Shown in pieces: positions 16,038-22,372 of a stretch of DNA of 22,372 nucleotides. The stretch's first letter is position 1; every line of letters starts with the position of its first letter. The notes under the pieces were generated by a model. That model searched no databases. It was not told where the DNA came from and saw only the letters and a program-made list of their open reading frames with translations. The position numbers and the translations under genes are program-made. This stretch comes from Pseudomonadota bacterium (lineage in GTDB: Bacteria; Myxococcota; Myxococcia; Myxococcales; Myxococcaceae): assembly GCA_023423535.1 (NCBI GenBank), contig JAFAFL010000147.1, forward strand, positions 1-22,372, given 5' to 3'.

Positions 16038-17450
16038 GTGCTCATCTACGTCCTCTCTCCGCTTCTCATCCTGGGTGCTTCGTCCGGGGCCGGGCCCACC
16101 TCGCTGGGGGTGGCAGTGGTGGCCACGGACCGGTGCGAATCGGGCCTCCTTGCAGGTTCGGCGGCGACCGTGCGCGAGGCGGTCACGCTGAGGCTGGGGC
16201 AACAGGTGCAGACGGAGGAGGAATCCATCCGCCTTCTGGGGGGCGCGGCGCGCGGTTCGCTCTCGGATGTGTCGAGGGTGGTCAGCGCGGCGAGGCAGGA
16301 CCTCTACCAGGGCGCCTGGCCGAAGGCGCAGCGCTCGCTGGAGTTGGCGCTGGGGGATGTGGAGAGCCTACCTCCAGCCGAAGAGCGGTGGGCGATGCAC
16401 AAGGAGGTCCTCGCCATGCTGGCGCAGGTCTTCCGGGCCAGCGGCAAGACCGGGGAGGCCGAGTCGATCCTCGAGCAGATCGTGCGCGTCGATCCCGGCC
16501 ACCGCCCGGACAGCGGGATCTACCCCCCTTCCTTCATCGCCATGTACGACGGGGTGCGCGATCGCGTCGGCAAGGTGCAGCGCGTGTCGCTGACCGTCGA
16601 GACGCGGCCCTCCGGCCTGCCGGTCTTCGTGGGAGGGCGGAGTGCCGGGGTCTCACCGCTGAAGCTGAAGCTGCCGCCGGGTGGCTACGCGGTGGAGACG
16701 GTCTTTGGACCTCGGCGCGGGCTGCCGCTGAAGGTGCGCCTCGAGGCCGACACGCTGGTGACCATGGACGAGGCCTTCGAGGGCATCGTGTGGCCCAACG
16801 CGGGCCCGTGCATTGCCACCCCGGTGGACCGGGCGACGAGGCTCGACACGCTGGCGCGCATCGGCGCGATCTTGGGGGTGGAGAGCGTTGTCGGCGTGCG
16901 TGAGGAGCGTCTGGCGGGCGAAGAGCGGATGATCGTCGCCTCCCTGGTGGAGGTGGGCTCCGGACAGGAGCTGCGCGAGGGACGCATCCGGTACGTGACC
17001 TCGAGGCCGGGAAACGAAGCGCTCCAGCGCCTTGCGGACTTCATCTCCACGGGGACGGCGCGGCCGCCGGTGGAGGCCACGCTCTTCGCCTCGAACTCCT
17101 CCGGGACGCGCTCCCGCGTGCTCCGCTGGGCGGGCTACGCGCTGGGAGCGGCGGGCGTGGGGCTGCTCGGAGGTTCGGGGGCGATGCACTACCGGGCCTC
17201 GGACACGGCGACCCAGCGGGACGCGCTGATCGTCGGCGGCGTCGTCCCGACCGAGCACCGCAAGCGCTTCACCGCGCTGCACACGCAGTCCGAGGAGCAG
17301 CGGCGGCTGGGCTGGGGCCTGGCGGCGGGAGGCCTCGCGCTCACCGGCGGCGCGGTCGCCCTGTACCTCGTCTCGGGCAGCCCACAGAGCGCTCCGCCGG
17401 TGGTGCCTGTGGTGGGTCCGAACGCCGTGGGAGTGGCCGGCAGCTTCTAG
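16038..17450 (+). CDS. PEGA-domain exported/membrane protein with TPR-like region
   Basis: This 470-residue protein begins with a short hydrophobic leader (MLIYVLSPLLILGASSGAG) that looks like a signal peptide. Residues about 75-155 resemble a tetratricopeptide-type helical region ending in ESILEQIVRVDPGHRPDSG, then YPPSFIAMYDGVR. A PEGA domain (about 184-245; VSLTVETRPSGLPVFVGG then a GY...V pattern) follows; PEGA is a small beta domain common in surface proteins. Residues about 265-320 form an unassigned alpha/beta part. Two hydrophobic Gly/Ala-rich segments (about 364-382 and 424-445) look like membrane spans. The start is GTG 16038; a GTG at 16031 is in another frame and gives a shadow. 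The Shine-Dalgarno is weak. The lipoprotein gene starts 42 bp downstream on the same strand, so the two are probably co-transcribed. Function is unknown; an envelope role is inferred. Confidence 0.88.
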   Translation: MLIYVLSPLLILGASSGAGPTSLGVAVVATDRCESGLLAGSAATVREAVTLRLGQQVQTEEESIRLLGGAARGSLSDVSRVVSAARQDLYQGAWPKAQRSLELALGDVESLPPAEERWAMHKEVLAMLAQVFRASGKTGEAESILEQIVRVDPGHRPDSGIYPPSFIAMYDGVRDRVGKVQRVSLTVETRPSGLPVFVGGRSAGVSPLKLKLPPGGYAVETVFGPRRGLPLKVRLEADTLVTMDEAFEGIVWPNAGPCIATPVDRATRLDTLARIGAILGVESVVGVREERLAGEERMIVASLVEVGSGQELREGRIRYVTSRPGNEALQRLADFISTGTARPPVEATLFASNSSGTRSRVLRWAGYALGAAGVGLLGGSGAMHYRASDTATQRDALIVGGVVPTEHRKRFTALHTQSEEQRRLGWGLAAGGLALTGGAVALYLVSGSPQSAPPVVPVVGPNAVGVAGSF

Positions 17451-17492
17451 AGACTTGCCCGCCGGTCGTCGGCGGCATTTCGCGAGGTCCGC

Positions 17493-19700
17493 ATGTCGAA
17501 GAGGTGGGAGTACGTGGGTAGGTGGGCGGTGGCCGTGGCGCTCGTGTCGGCCCTCAGTGCGTGCAGCAGCGACCCCGGCCCGGGCCACTGCGAGGCGAGC
17601 AGTGACTGTCCGAGCGGCGCCTTGTGCGACCTCGAGCTCAACCGGTGCGTCGAGGACCCATCGGCCAAACCGGACGGCGGAGCCCCGGTGGTCGATGCGG
17701 GCTGGGACCCACCAGAGGAACCGGACTTCGAGCTGACCGTGGCGCCGACGAGCGCCGAGGTGCAGCAGGGCGAGAACGTCTCGGTGACCGTCCGCGTCGC
17801 CCGGTCGGGAGGCTTCACCGGAGCCGTCTCGGTGGCCCTGGCGAACCCCGCCGCGGGCGTGACCGCGCCGGCGGTGGAGGTGGGGCCCTCGCAGACGTCC
17901 GCCACGATGGTCGTATCGGCGGGTTTCAGCGCCAATACCGGGCCAGTGGAGTTGACCCTCACCGGCACCGGCGGAGGGCTCACGCGCACCGTGCGCCTTC
18001 CGCTCACCGTGAAGTCCGGCAGCGTGGCGGTGGACATCACCAGCCCCGCGGGGGAGCTCCACACCAACGGGACGGTCTCGATCCAGGTGGTGGTGACCGG
18101 CGCGCAGCCGGACAGGGTGGAGCTGCTCCTGAACGGCAGTGTGCTCGCGCCGCTGCAGCCGCCCTACCAGTACAGCTGGGACACCCGGAACGAGGACCAG
18201 CGCGAGCACCTGCTCTCGGTCCGCGCGGTCGTGGCGGGTCAGACCTTCGCCGGGCCGGTGCGGAAGGTTCACGTGGACCGGACGCCGCCGTCGATCAGCA
18301 GCCGGAACCCGGCCGCCGGAGCACCGTCGCTGCCAGTCACGCAGACATTCGAGGCCGTCTTCTCCGAGCCGCTCCGCGCGAGCAGCGTCAGCGACCAGAG
18401 CGTGCTGTTGACCAGCGGGAGCACGACCCTCGGCAAGAGCCTCAGCCTCTCTTCGGACGGGCTGAAGCTGACCATCACCCCCGACCAGGCTCCCACCCCG
18501 CCGATGACAATCTCGGTCACCTTCAACGGCGTCACCGACCTCGCAGGCAACCTGCTGATGCCGGGAGGCTGGAGCTTCGCCTTCCCCGCGTGGCTCCCCA
18601 TCGGTGGACCACTGAGCGCCACCGCTGGCGCCACCCCGGCAAAAAGTCCGCGGATGAAGCTCGACCCCATGGGCCGCCCCGTCGTCGCCTGGATCGAGAG
18701 CGACGGCACCGCCGACAGCGTCCACGTCAGCCGCTGGACCGGCACCGCCTGGCAGTCGCTGGGGACGCTGAACGGGAACACCGCGGCGGGGACCCACGCG
18801 AGCAACATGCACCTCGCTCTCGATGCCGTCGGCAATCCCGTCGTGGCCTGGGCAGAGGGCTCGATTTTCGTCCGGCATTGGCAAGGCAATGCTTGGGCCA
18901 ACATTAGCTCTACCGGCCTCCCTTCAAGCAACGGTCCGCTTCCGCTCGAGTTCATCGTCACCGCGTCCGGGGAGTTTCTCATTGTGATTCACGACTGGCC
19001 GGATACCTCCGTCCACCGCTGGCAGGGCGCCTCATGGACGACGCTGCTCGCGAATGACGGCGTGAACTACCCGATGGACGCGTACCTGTGCGCAGGCGGC
19101 TCCCTGGCCGTTGCGGCGGGCGGAACGATCCTGATGGCGAGGACCTGCATGTTCTGGAACTCGAACGACGTCGTCGACAGGTCGAGGGTCGTCGTCTGGC
19201 AACGGCTCGCCCCTTCCGGGCCATGGCAGTCAGTCGGCAGTCCCCTCAGCGCCGATACTTCGCTGGGCTGCTACACGGGGCTGCCGCAACTCCGCATCGA
19301 TACGAATCAGCGACCGATCGTCGCGTGGGCCGAGCAATGCAACTCGGGGCCTCATTCGGTACGCGCCGCGCGCTTCGAAGGGATCAACTGGTCGTTGCTC
19401 GGTGGCCCGGCCAACTGGAACGGGGGCGACGCACAGAACCCTCGCCTCGAGCTTCTCGCAAACGGGCTCCCCGTTCTCGCGTGGGACGGGATGATCGGGT
19501 CAGATCGTCAGGTAGGTGTTTCGCAATTCGATGGTGCGGCTTGGAACCGCATTGGCGCAGCCGCTAGCGCCTCAAACATGCTGAACACGCCCGCCACGAA
19601 GCCTTCGCTTTCCCGCGACGGCACAGGCCGGGTCTACATCGCCTTCGAGGAAGTCGTCGGAAGCGGCGGTGACATCCACGTCTGGCACGCAAACCAATAG
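17493..19700 (+). CDS. Lipoprotein with Cys-rich module, Ig-like domains and seven-unit beta-propeller-like repeat
   Basis: This 735-residue surface lipoprotein has a lipobox (LSAC, Cys24). A Cys module follows (Cys33, 39, 45, 52), then an Asp/Pro-rich linker. Residues about 79-176 form a beta-rich domain, about 177-262 an Ig-like domain, and about 263-365 a Big_5-like Ig domain starting with DRTPPSISSRNPAAG and containing VFSEPLRASS. From about 366 to the end are seven units of about 50 residues. Each has a central PVVAW-like strand, and six end in a W-x-G-x-x-W-x-x-L-G-like strand (for example RWTGTAWQSLG, RWQGASWTTLL, FDGAAWNRIG). The last unit lacks that strand, whereas the array opens with WLPIGG, consistent with velcro closure. 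GAGG lies 6 nt before the ATG. Partner and ligand are unknown. Base composition is less G/C-rich in the propeller half. Confidence 0.88.
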   Translation: MSKRWEYVGRWAVAVALVSALSACSSDPGPGHCEASSDCPSGALCDLELNRCVEDPSAKPDGGAPVVDAGWDPPEEPDFELTVAPTSAEVQQGENVSVTVRVARSGGFTGAVSVALANPAAGVTAPAVEVGPSQTSATMVVSAGFSANTGPVELTLTGTGGGLTRTVRLPLTVKSGSVAVDITSPAGELHTNGTVSIQVVVTGAQPDRVELLLNGSVLAPLQPPYQYSWDTRNEDQREHLLSVRAVVAGQTFAGPVRKVHVDRTPPSISSRNPAAGAPSLPVTQTFEAVFSEPLRASSVSDQSVLLTSGSTTLGKSLSLSSDGLKLTITPDQAPTPPMTISVTFNGVTDLAGNLLMPGGWSFAFPAWLPIGGPLSATAGATPAKSPRMKLDPMGRPVVAWIESDGTADSVHVSRWTGTAWQSLGTLNGNTAAGTHASNMHLALDAVGNPVVAWAEGSIFVRHWQGNAWANISSTGLPSSNGPLPLEFIVTASGEFLIVIHDWPDTSVHRWQGASWTTLLANDGVNYPMDAYLCAGGSLAVAAGGTILMARTCMFWNSNDVVDRSRVVVWQRLAPSGPWQSVGSPLSADTSLGCYTGLPQLRIDTNQRPIVAWAEQCNSGPHSVRAARFEGINWSLLGGPANWNGGDAQNPRLELLANGLPVLAWDGMIGSDRQVGVSQFDGAAWNRIGAAASASNMLNTPATKPSLSRDGTGRVYIAFEEVVGSGGDIHVWHANQ

Positions 19701-19773
19701 GACCGATGCCGGCACAACAGTTCGAGCGCGGTGAGCGCCAAACGACTCAGCGTCGCAGCCCATGAGCCCGACG

Positions 19774-19807
19774 AAAAACGGCCCCTCCTGGTCATCCGGA
19801 GGGGCCG
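19774..19807 (-). terminator. Intrinsic terminator of the MORN_2 gene
   Basis: A perfect 10-bp stem, CGGCCCCTCC (19779-19788) with GGAGGGGCCG (19798-19807), has a 9-nt loop. On the minus strand it is followed by TTTTT. It sits about 33 nt after the stop at 19840. The plus strand has no T-tract after the stem, so it is oriented for minus-strand transcription, although the hairpin also follows the plus-strand lipoprotein gene. Confidence 0.85.
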
Positions 19808-19839
19808 CATGAGCATCAACAGGCGAAGCGACTCGAGTG

Positions 19840-20304
19840 CTACCGCTTCACCATCACGTTGCCGCGGTACTCCTCGACGGCCACGATGTCGCCGGCGGCG
19901 TCGAACTTGCGCAACTGCCCCTCTCGGCGGCCCTGCACGTAGTTCTCCTCGACCTTCTTCCGGCCGTTGGCGTGAAACGCGACCTTGCGGCCGTGGAAGT
20001 CGCCGTTTTGGAACTGGATCTCGTCCGTCTTCACGCCGTTGCCGTCGAAGATCTGCCAGGTCCCGGCGCGGAAGCCGTTCTGATATTCGCCCTGCGCCGT
20101 CACCCGACCTTGCTTGTCGAAGGTCACATAGGGGCCATGCGGCGTCCCGGTGCCGCGAATCGCGCAGAAGCTGGCCTCCATGGCGCTCGACGGGCCACCG
20201 ACCTGGACGGTACCCGCCGGGCAGTCGAGGGTCGGGCTGTTCGCCATCGCCGCCACAGGGGCCATCAGGGACGCTGCCATCAGGAATCCGACTACTCGCT
20301 TCAT
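19840..20304 (-). CDS. Secreted/periplasmic MORN_2-repeat protein (YwqK-like)
   Basis: This 154-residue protein has a signal peptide (MKRVVGFLMAASLMAPVAAMA, probable cleavage after residue 21, before NSPT). Residues about 55-150 hold four units of about 23 residues with the pattern G-x-x-x-x-F-D-x-x-G-x-x-x-x-x-x-x-Y-x-x-G (for example GTWQIFDGNG, GQLRKFDAAG), typical of MORN_2 repeats. Databases often label such proteins YwqK antitoxin, but there is no toxin gene here and this one is exported, so I do not call it an antitoxin. Two Cys (28 and 47) could form a disulfide. The start at 20304 is supported by AGAGGTG (20317-20311), 6 nt upstream. It has its own terminator downstream and lies beyond the terminator of the preceding gene, so it should be monocistronic. 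Function unknown. Confidence 0.85.
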   Translation of the reverse strand: MKRVVGFLMAASLMAPVAAMANSPTLDCPAGTVQVGGPSSAMEASFCAIRGTGTPHGPYVTFDKQGRVTAQGEYQNGFRAGTWQIFDGNGVKTDEIQFQNGDFHGRKVAFHANGRKKVEENYVQGRREGQLRKFDAAGDIVAVEEYRGNVMVKR

Positions 20305-20379
20305 GTGAGTCACCTCTCGGGTTCGGGCAGGAACGCCCGCGCTGAGGACGAAACCTGAATGCACCATATTCATTTGCCG
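20305..20379 (-). promoter_or_regulatory. Probable promoter region of the MORN_2 gene
   Basis: This 75-bp gap lies between the upstream gene's terminator and the MORN_2 start, so it must hold that promoter if the terminator works. An A/T-rich patch (20351-20376, minus strand reading AAATGAATATGG) is unusual for this genome. No clean -35/-10 pair is visible. Confidence 0.35.
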
Positions 20380-20415
20380 AAAAAAGCCCCGCCCGGCACC
20401 TTCGCCGGACGGGGC
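20380..20415 (-). terminator. Intrinsic terminator of the Cys-rich lipoprotein gene
   Basis: Arms GCCCCGCCCGGC (20386-20397) and GCCGGACGGGGC (20404-20415) pair with a single C/A mismatch around a 6-nt loop. On the minus strand the hairpin is followed by TTTTTT. It starts 17 nt after the stop of the lipoprotein gene. Confidence 0.9.
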
Positions 20416-20431
20416 AGTCACAGCGAGAAGT

Positions 20432-21409
20432 CTAGCGCTGGATGGTCCCGCAGATCGCGTTCCCGTTGGTGAAGTACAGCCCCACCTGGATCTGGCTCTC
20501 CGCCGGGTCCGAGCAGAAGTTCACTCGGATGGTCGCTTCACGACCGTTGGGAATGTAGTCGGACGGACGTACGGAATTCGTCGCGTCCAGACGATTGCCA
20601 TTGACGAGCGCGTAGAAGAAGCCGCCCAGAGCGCTCTTGTCAGCGGGGAAGTCCTTGTCCGTCCGGTAGGCCTTAATCTCGGCCTGGATCACGCTGCTCC
20701 CCGCCCCGCACATGAACGTGGTGTTGGGTCCCTTCCCGATGGAGTAGATGACGGGCCCGTTGTGCGCGGCGTTCGTCGGATCCCAAGTGCGCGGATCCCA
20801 TCCACCGGCCGGGTTCAGGTTGGTGATGTTCGAGCAGGTCGGCGCCGGCGGCGCCTGGCAGGTCCCGCTGCTGCAGAACGTGCCGGCGGCGCAGGTGGAA
20901 GGCTGCGGGTCGGCGGCGTTGCAGGTCGCCGCGACGCAGGTCGGGGTGGCGCCGGAGGTGTCGCAGGTCTGGCCCGCGCCGCAGGCGGGGTCGCAGGAGC
21001 CCGCGCCGCCGTCGGTGCACTGCCCGGTGGCCGTATCGCACTCGAAGCCGGTGGGGCAGTCGGTGTCGCCGGTGCAGGCGTTGGTGCAGACGCTCCAGGC
21101 CTCCTGGCAGACGGCGCCGGTGCCGAGGTCGCCCTGGGCGCAGAGCGTGTCGGTGGCGCACTGGCAGATCTGCCGGTCGTCGGTGCTGCTCACCGCACCG
21201 CAGGTCTTCGCGCTGTCCGGGCAGTCCGCGCCGCTGGTACACGTCTGGACGCACACGAGCGCGCCCGGGTGACAGATGGTGTTCGCTTCGGTGCAGTCCG
21301 CATCCGTGACGCACGAGATGTCGGTGCCGGTGCCATCGCCGCCGCAGGCGATGAACGCCATGGCGACCGCGGACGCGGACAGGGCCGCAAGACCAAGATG
21401 CTTGAACAT
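20432..21409 (-). CDS. Cys-rich lipoprotein with unassigned C-terminal domain
   Basis: This 325-residue lipoprotein has a signal peptide and lipobox (FIAC, Cys22). Residues 22-192 contain 26 Cys in repeated C-x5-C-x5/6-C-x6-C spacing (for example Cys112, 118, 124, 131 in ACTGDTDCPTGFECD), which suggests a rod of small disulfide-rich modules. Residues about 193-325 form a different, beta-rich domain with few Cys (234, 299, 320) and the motifs GGWDPRTWDP and NGREATIRVNFC; I do not recognise it. The start at 21409 is supported by GGAGGAG ending 11 nt upstream; the longer open frame to 21529 crosses the promoter. A sigma70-like promoter lies upstream and a terminator downstream, so it is likely monocistronic. 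A role as a secreted or outer-surface protein is inferred. Confidence 0.88.
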   Translation of the reverse strand: MFKHLGLAALSASAVAMAFIACGGDGTGTDISCVTDADCTEANTICHPGALVCVQTCTSGADCPDSAKTCGAVSSTDDRQICQCATDTLCAQGDLGTGAVCQEAWSVCTNACTGDTDCPTGFECDTATGQCTDGGAGSCDPACGAGQTCDTSGATPTCVAATCNAADPQPSTCAAGTFCSSGTCQAPPAPTCSNITNLNPAGGWDPRTWDPTNAAHNGPVIYSIGKGPNTTFMCGAGSSVIQAEIKAYRTDKDFPADKSALGGFFYALVNGNRLDATNSVRPSDYIPNGREATIRVNFCSDPAESQIQVGLYFTNGNAICGTIQR

Positions 21410-21485
21410 AGGCTTGTACTCTCCTCCCTCGAGTGGTGCTGCGAATGGAGCCGGAGACTTCAGGGGGCCGGTCCCAGACCGCCGC

Positions 21486-21513
21486 CTTTTAGTCCCGAAC
21501 CCCAGCGTGTCAA
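21486..21513 (-). promoter_or_regulatory. Sigma70-like promoter of the Cys-rich lipoprotein gene
   Basis: On the minus strand a perfect TTGACA (21513-21508) is followed after 16 nt by TAAAAG (21491-21486), four of six matches to TATAAT. Predicted transcription starts near 21479, giving a leader of about 70 nt with a good Shine-Dalgarno. The site lies between the terminator of the upstream gene and the lipoprotein start. Confidence 0.55.
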
Positions 21514-21579
21514 TGACGCCGCCCGCCATTTAGGCAAAGCGTGCGCCATCACGCACTCAAAGGATTACGCGCGCCTACG

Positions 21580-21610
21580 AAAACGCTCCGGACCCGTGAG
21601 GGCCGGAGCG
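21580..21610 (-). terminator. Intrinsic-terminator-like hairpin after the AgmX/PglI-type gene
   Basis: CGCTCCGG-A-CCC (21584-21595) pairs with GGG-CCGGAGCG (21600-21610), leaving one bulged A and a GTGA loop. On the minus strand it is followed by TTTT, a short T-tract. It lies about 50 nt after the stop at 21662. Confidence 0.7.
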
Positions 21611-21615
21611 CGACA

Positions 21616-21637
21616 GCGGCGCCTGTGACAGCGCCGC
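21616..21637. other. Second hairpin in the 3' region of the AgmX/PglI-type gene
   Basis: GCGGCGC and GCGCCGC form a perfect 7-bp stem with an 8-nt loop, between the stop codon at 21662 and the terminator hairpin. It has no T-tract and may stabilise the mRNA end. Confidence 0.3.
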
Positions 21638-21661
21638 CCTGACCGTCTGGAGCGGCCCGCC

Positions 21662-22372
21662 CTAGAACTTGAACGGGAAGTTGATCGGCTCGCCCTGCTC
21701 CTGGTGCGCCGGGAAGCGCCAGCCCCGGATGAGCCCGCCCATGCAGGTGGCCACGTGCGTCGAGCGGAACTCGGTGCTCTGCACGCTGATCTTCTCCGTC
21801 GAGCCGTTGGTGCGGATGGACCACTGCATCACCAGGGTGCCGGAGACGCTCGGATCCTTGCTCTTCTGCTCCGTCACGCAGCGCTGGATGGCGCTCTTGT
21901 TCTGGAGCACCACCGCCATGATGTCCGACTGCCCGAGCCGCTGCGGCCCGGTGGAGGACCCCGGCGCGGGCGGGATGTACACGCTGTCCGAGCCCTTCGC
22001 GGGCGCGGAGGCCTTCGCCGGCGCGGTCTCGCTCTTGCGCGAGGCGGGCTTTCCTCCCCCGCCGAACACGGCGTCGAAGTCGTCCGCGGCCTCGGCCGGA
22101 GAGGTGGTGCGCGCCGTCCGCTCCTCGCGGGGCGCCGGAGCGGGCGCCGGTGCGGCCGCGGCGGCCTGCTGACGGGTTGCCGTCTGGCGCGGGGCGGGCT
22201 CCTCGGTGCGACGGGCAGAGGTGCCCTCGCTCTTCTTCGGGGCAGCGGCGGCCACGGCGGGCGCAGGCGCGGGCTGGACGGCACCGGCCGGCTCCTCCTT
22301 CGGGGCCTCCTCGCTCTTCGCGGCGGCGGCGACGGTCTCGCCCTTCGGAGCCTCGGCCGCGGCCTCGGGGGC
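21662..22372 (-). CDS. AgmX/PglI C-terminal-domain protein (TonB-like), partial at 5' end
   Basis: The last 236 codons are visible and the frame is open to the window edge. Up to about 140 residues from the C-terminus the sequence is low-complexity Ala/Pro/Glu/Lys, as in proteins that span the periplasm. The terminal domain (about 95 residues, from QRLGQSDIMAVVLQNKSAIQ to GEPINFPFKF) matches the AgmX/PglI C-terminal type, related to TonB C-terminal domains. It keeps the pair of Cys in QRCVTEQ and ATCMGGLI and the GWRFP motif near the end. AgmX is known from Myxococcus gliding-motility screens, but paralogues with this domain are common, so I do not assign a gene symbol. An internal GTG at 22255 is not the start. 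The N-terminal domains (perhaps zinc ribbon, GYF or FHA) lie outside the window. Confidence 0.85.
   Translation of the reverse strand, partial: APEAAAEAPKGETVAAAAKSEEAPKEEPAGAVQPAPAPAVAAAAPKKSEGTSARRTEEPAPRQTATRQQAAAAAPAPAPAPREERTARTTSPAEAADDFDAVFGGGGKPASRKSETAPAKASAPAKGSDSVYIPPAPGSSTGPQRLGQSDIMAVVLQNKSAIQRCVTEQKSKDPSVSGTLVMQWSIRTNGSTEKISVQSTEFRSTHVATCMGGLIRGWRFPAHQEQGEPINFPFKF

Noticed and set aside
19840..20304. YwqK-type antitoxin and hence a toxin-antitoxin pair
   Set aside because: The protein has a signal peptide, no toxin gene is adjacent, and MORN_2 repeats alone do not indicate an antitoxin.

Overview
The window is high-G+C DNA with strong G/C third-position bias. It carries gene types common in myxobacteria: Asp/Gly-linker lipoproteins, Cys-rich lipoproteins with C-x5-C spacing, a PEGA-domain protein, a protein with an AgmX/PglI-type C-terminal domain, and very large hybrid histidine kinases. 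I read it as a Myxococcota chromosome, probably Cystobacterineae. This placement is inferred from gene content only. I see no insertion sequence, phage gene, tRNA, rRNA or CRISPR array. No gene-free stretch exceeds about 250 bp.

Region 1 (1-9622, all minus strand) is a signalling operon. In transcription order it encodes a REC-GAF-HisKA-HATPase-REC hybrid kinase, then a giant soluble kinase with 29 HAMP-like modules followed by GAF, HisKA, HATPase and three receiver domains, then a CheR-type methyltransferase cut by the window edge. The CheR start overlaps the giant kinase stop by 4 nt. The HAMP array is encoded by a tandem repeat with an exact 276-bp period.

Region 2 (9827-12965) holds two divergent genes. 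One is a lipoprotein fusing a CxxCH haem motif to a PHM-like copper monooxygenase core with all six copper ligands. The other is an amidase-signature hydrolase with a complete Lys-Ser-Ser triad.

Region 3 (13032-15835) has ffh (SRP54) converging, 14 bp apart, on a gene for a protein of a deltaproteobacterial/myxobacterial family with no known function. By motif order and spacing I read that protein as a divergent RelA/SpoT-type (p)ppGpp-synthetase-fold protein without an HD hydrolase domain. This is the most interesting point in the window.

Region 4 (16038-19700, plus strand) has a secreted or inner-membrane PEGA protein followed 42 bp later by a lipoprotein. The lipoprotein has Ig-like domains and a C-terminal seven-unit repeat that looks like a velcro-closed beta-propeller.

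Region 5 (19774-22372, minus strand) has three genes, each followed by its own intrinsic-terminator-like hairpin: a secreted MORN_2-repeat protein, a Cys-rich lipoprotein with a good sigma70-like promoter, and the 3' end of an Ala/Pro/Glu-rich protein with an AgmX/PglI-type C-terminal domain. Regions 4 and 5 mostly encode envelope or exported proteins; region 1 is cytoplasmic signalling.
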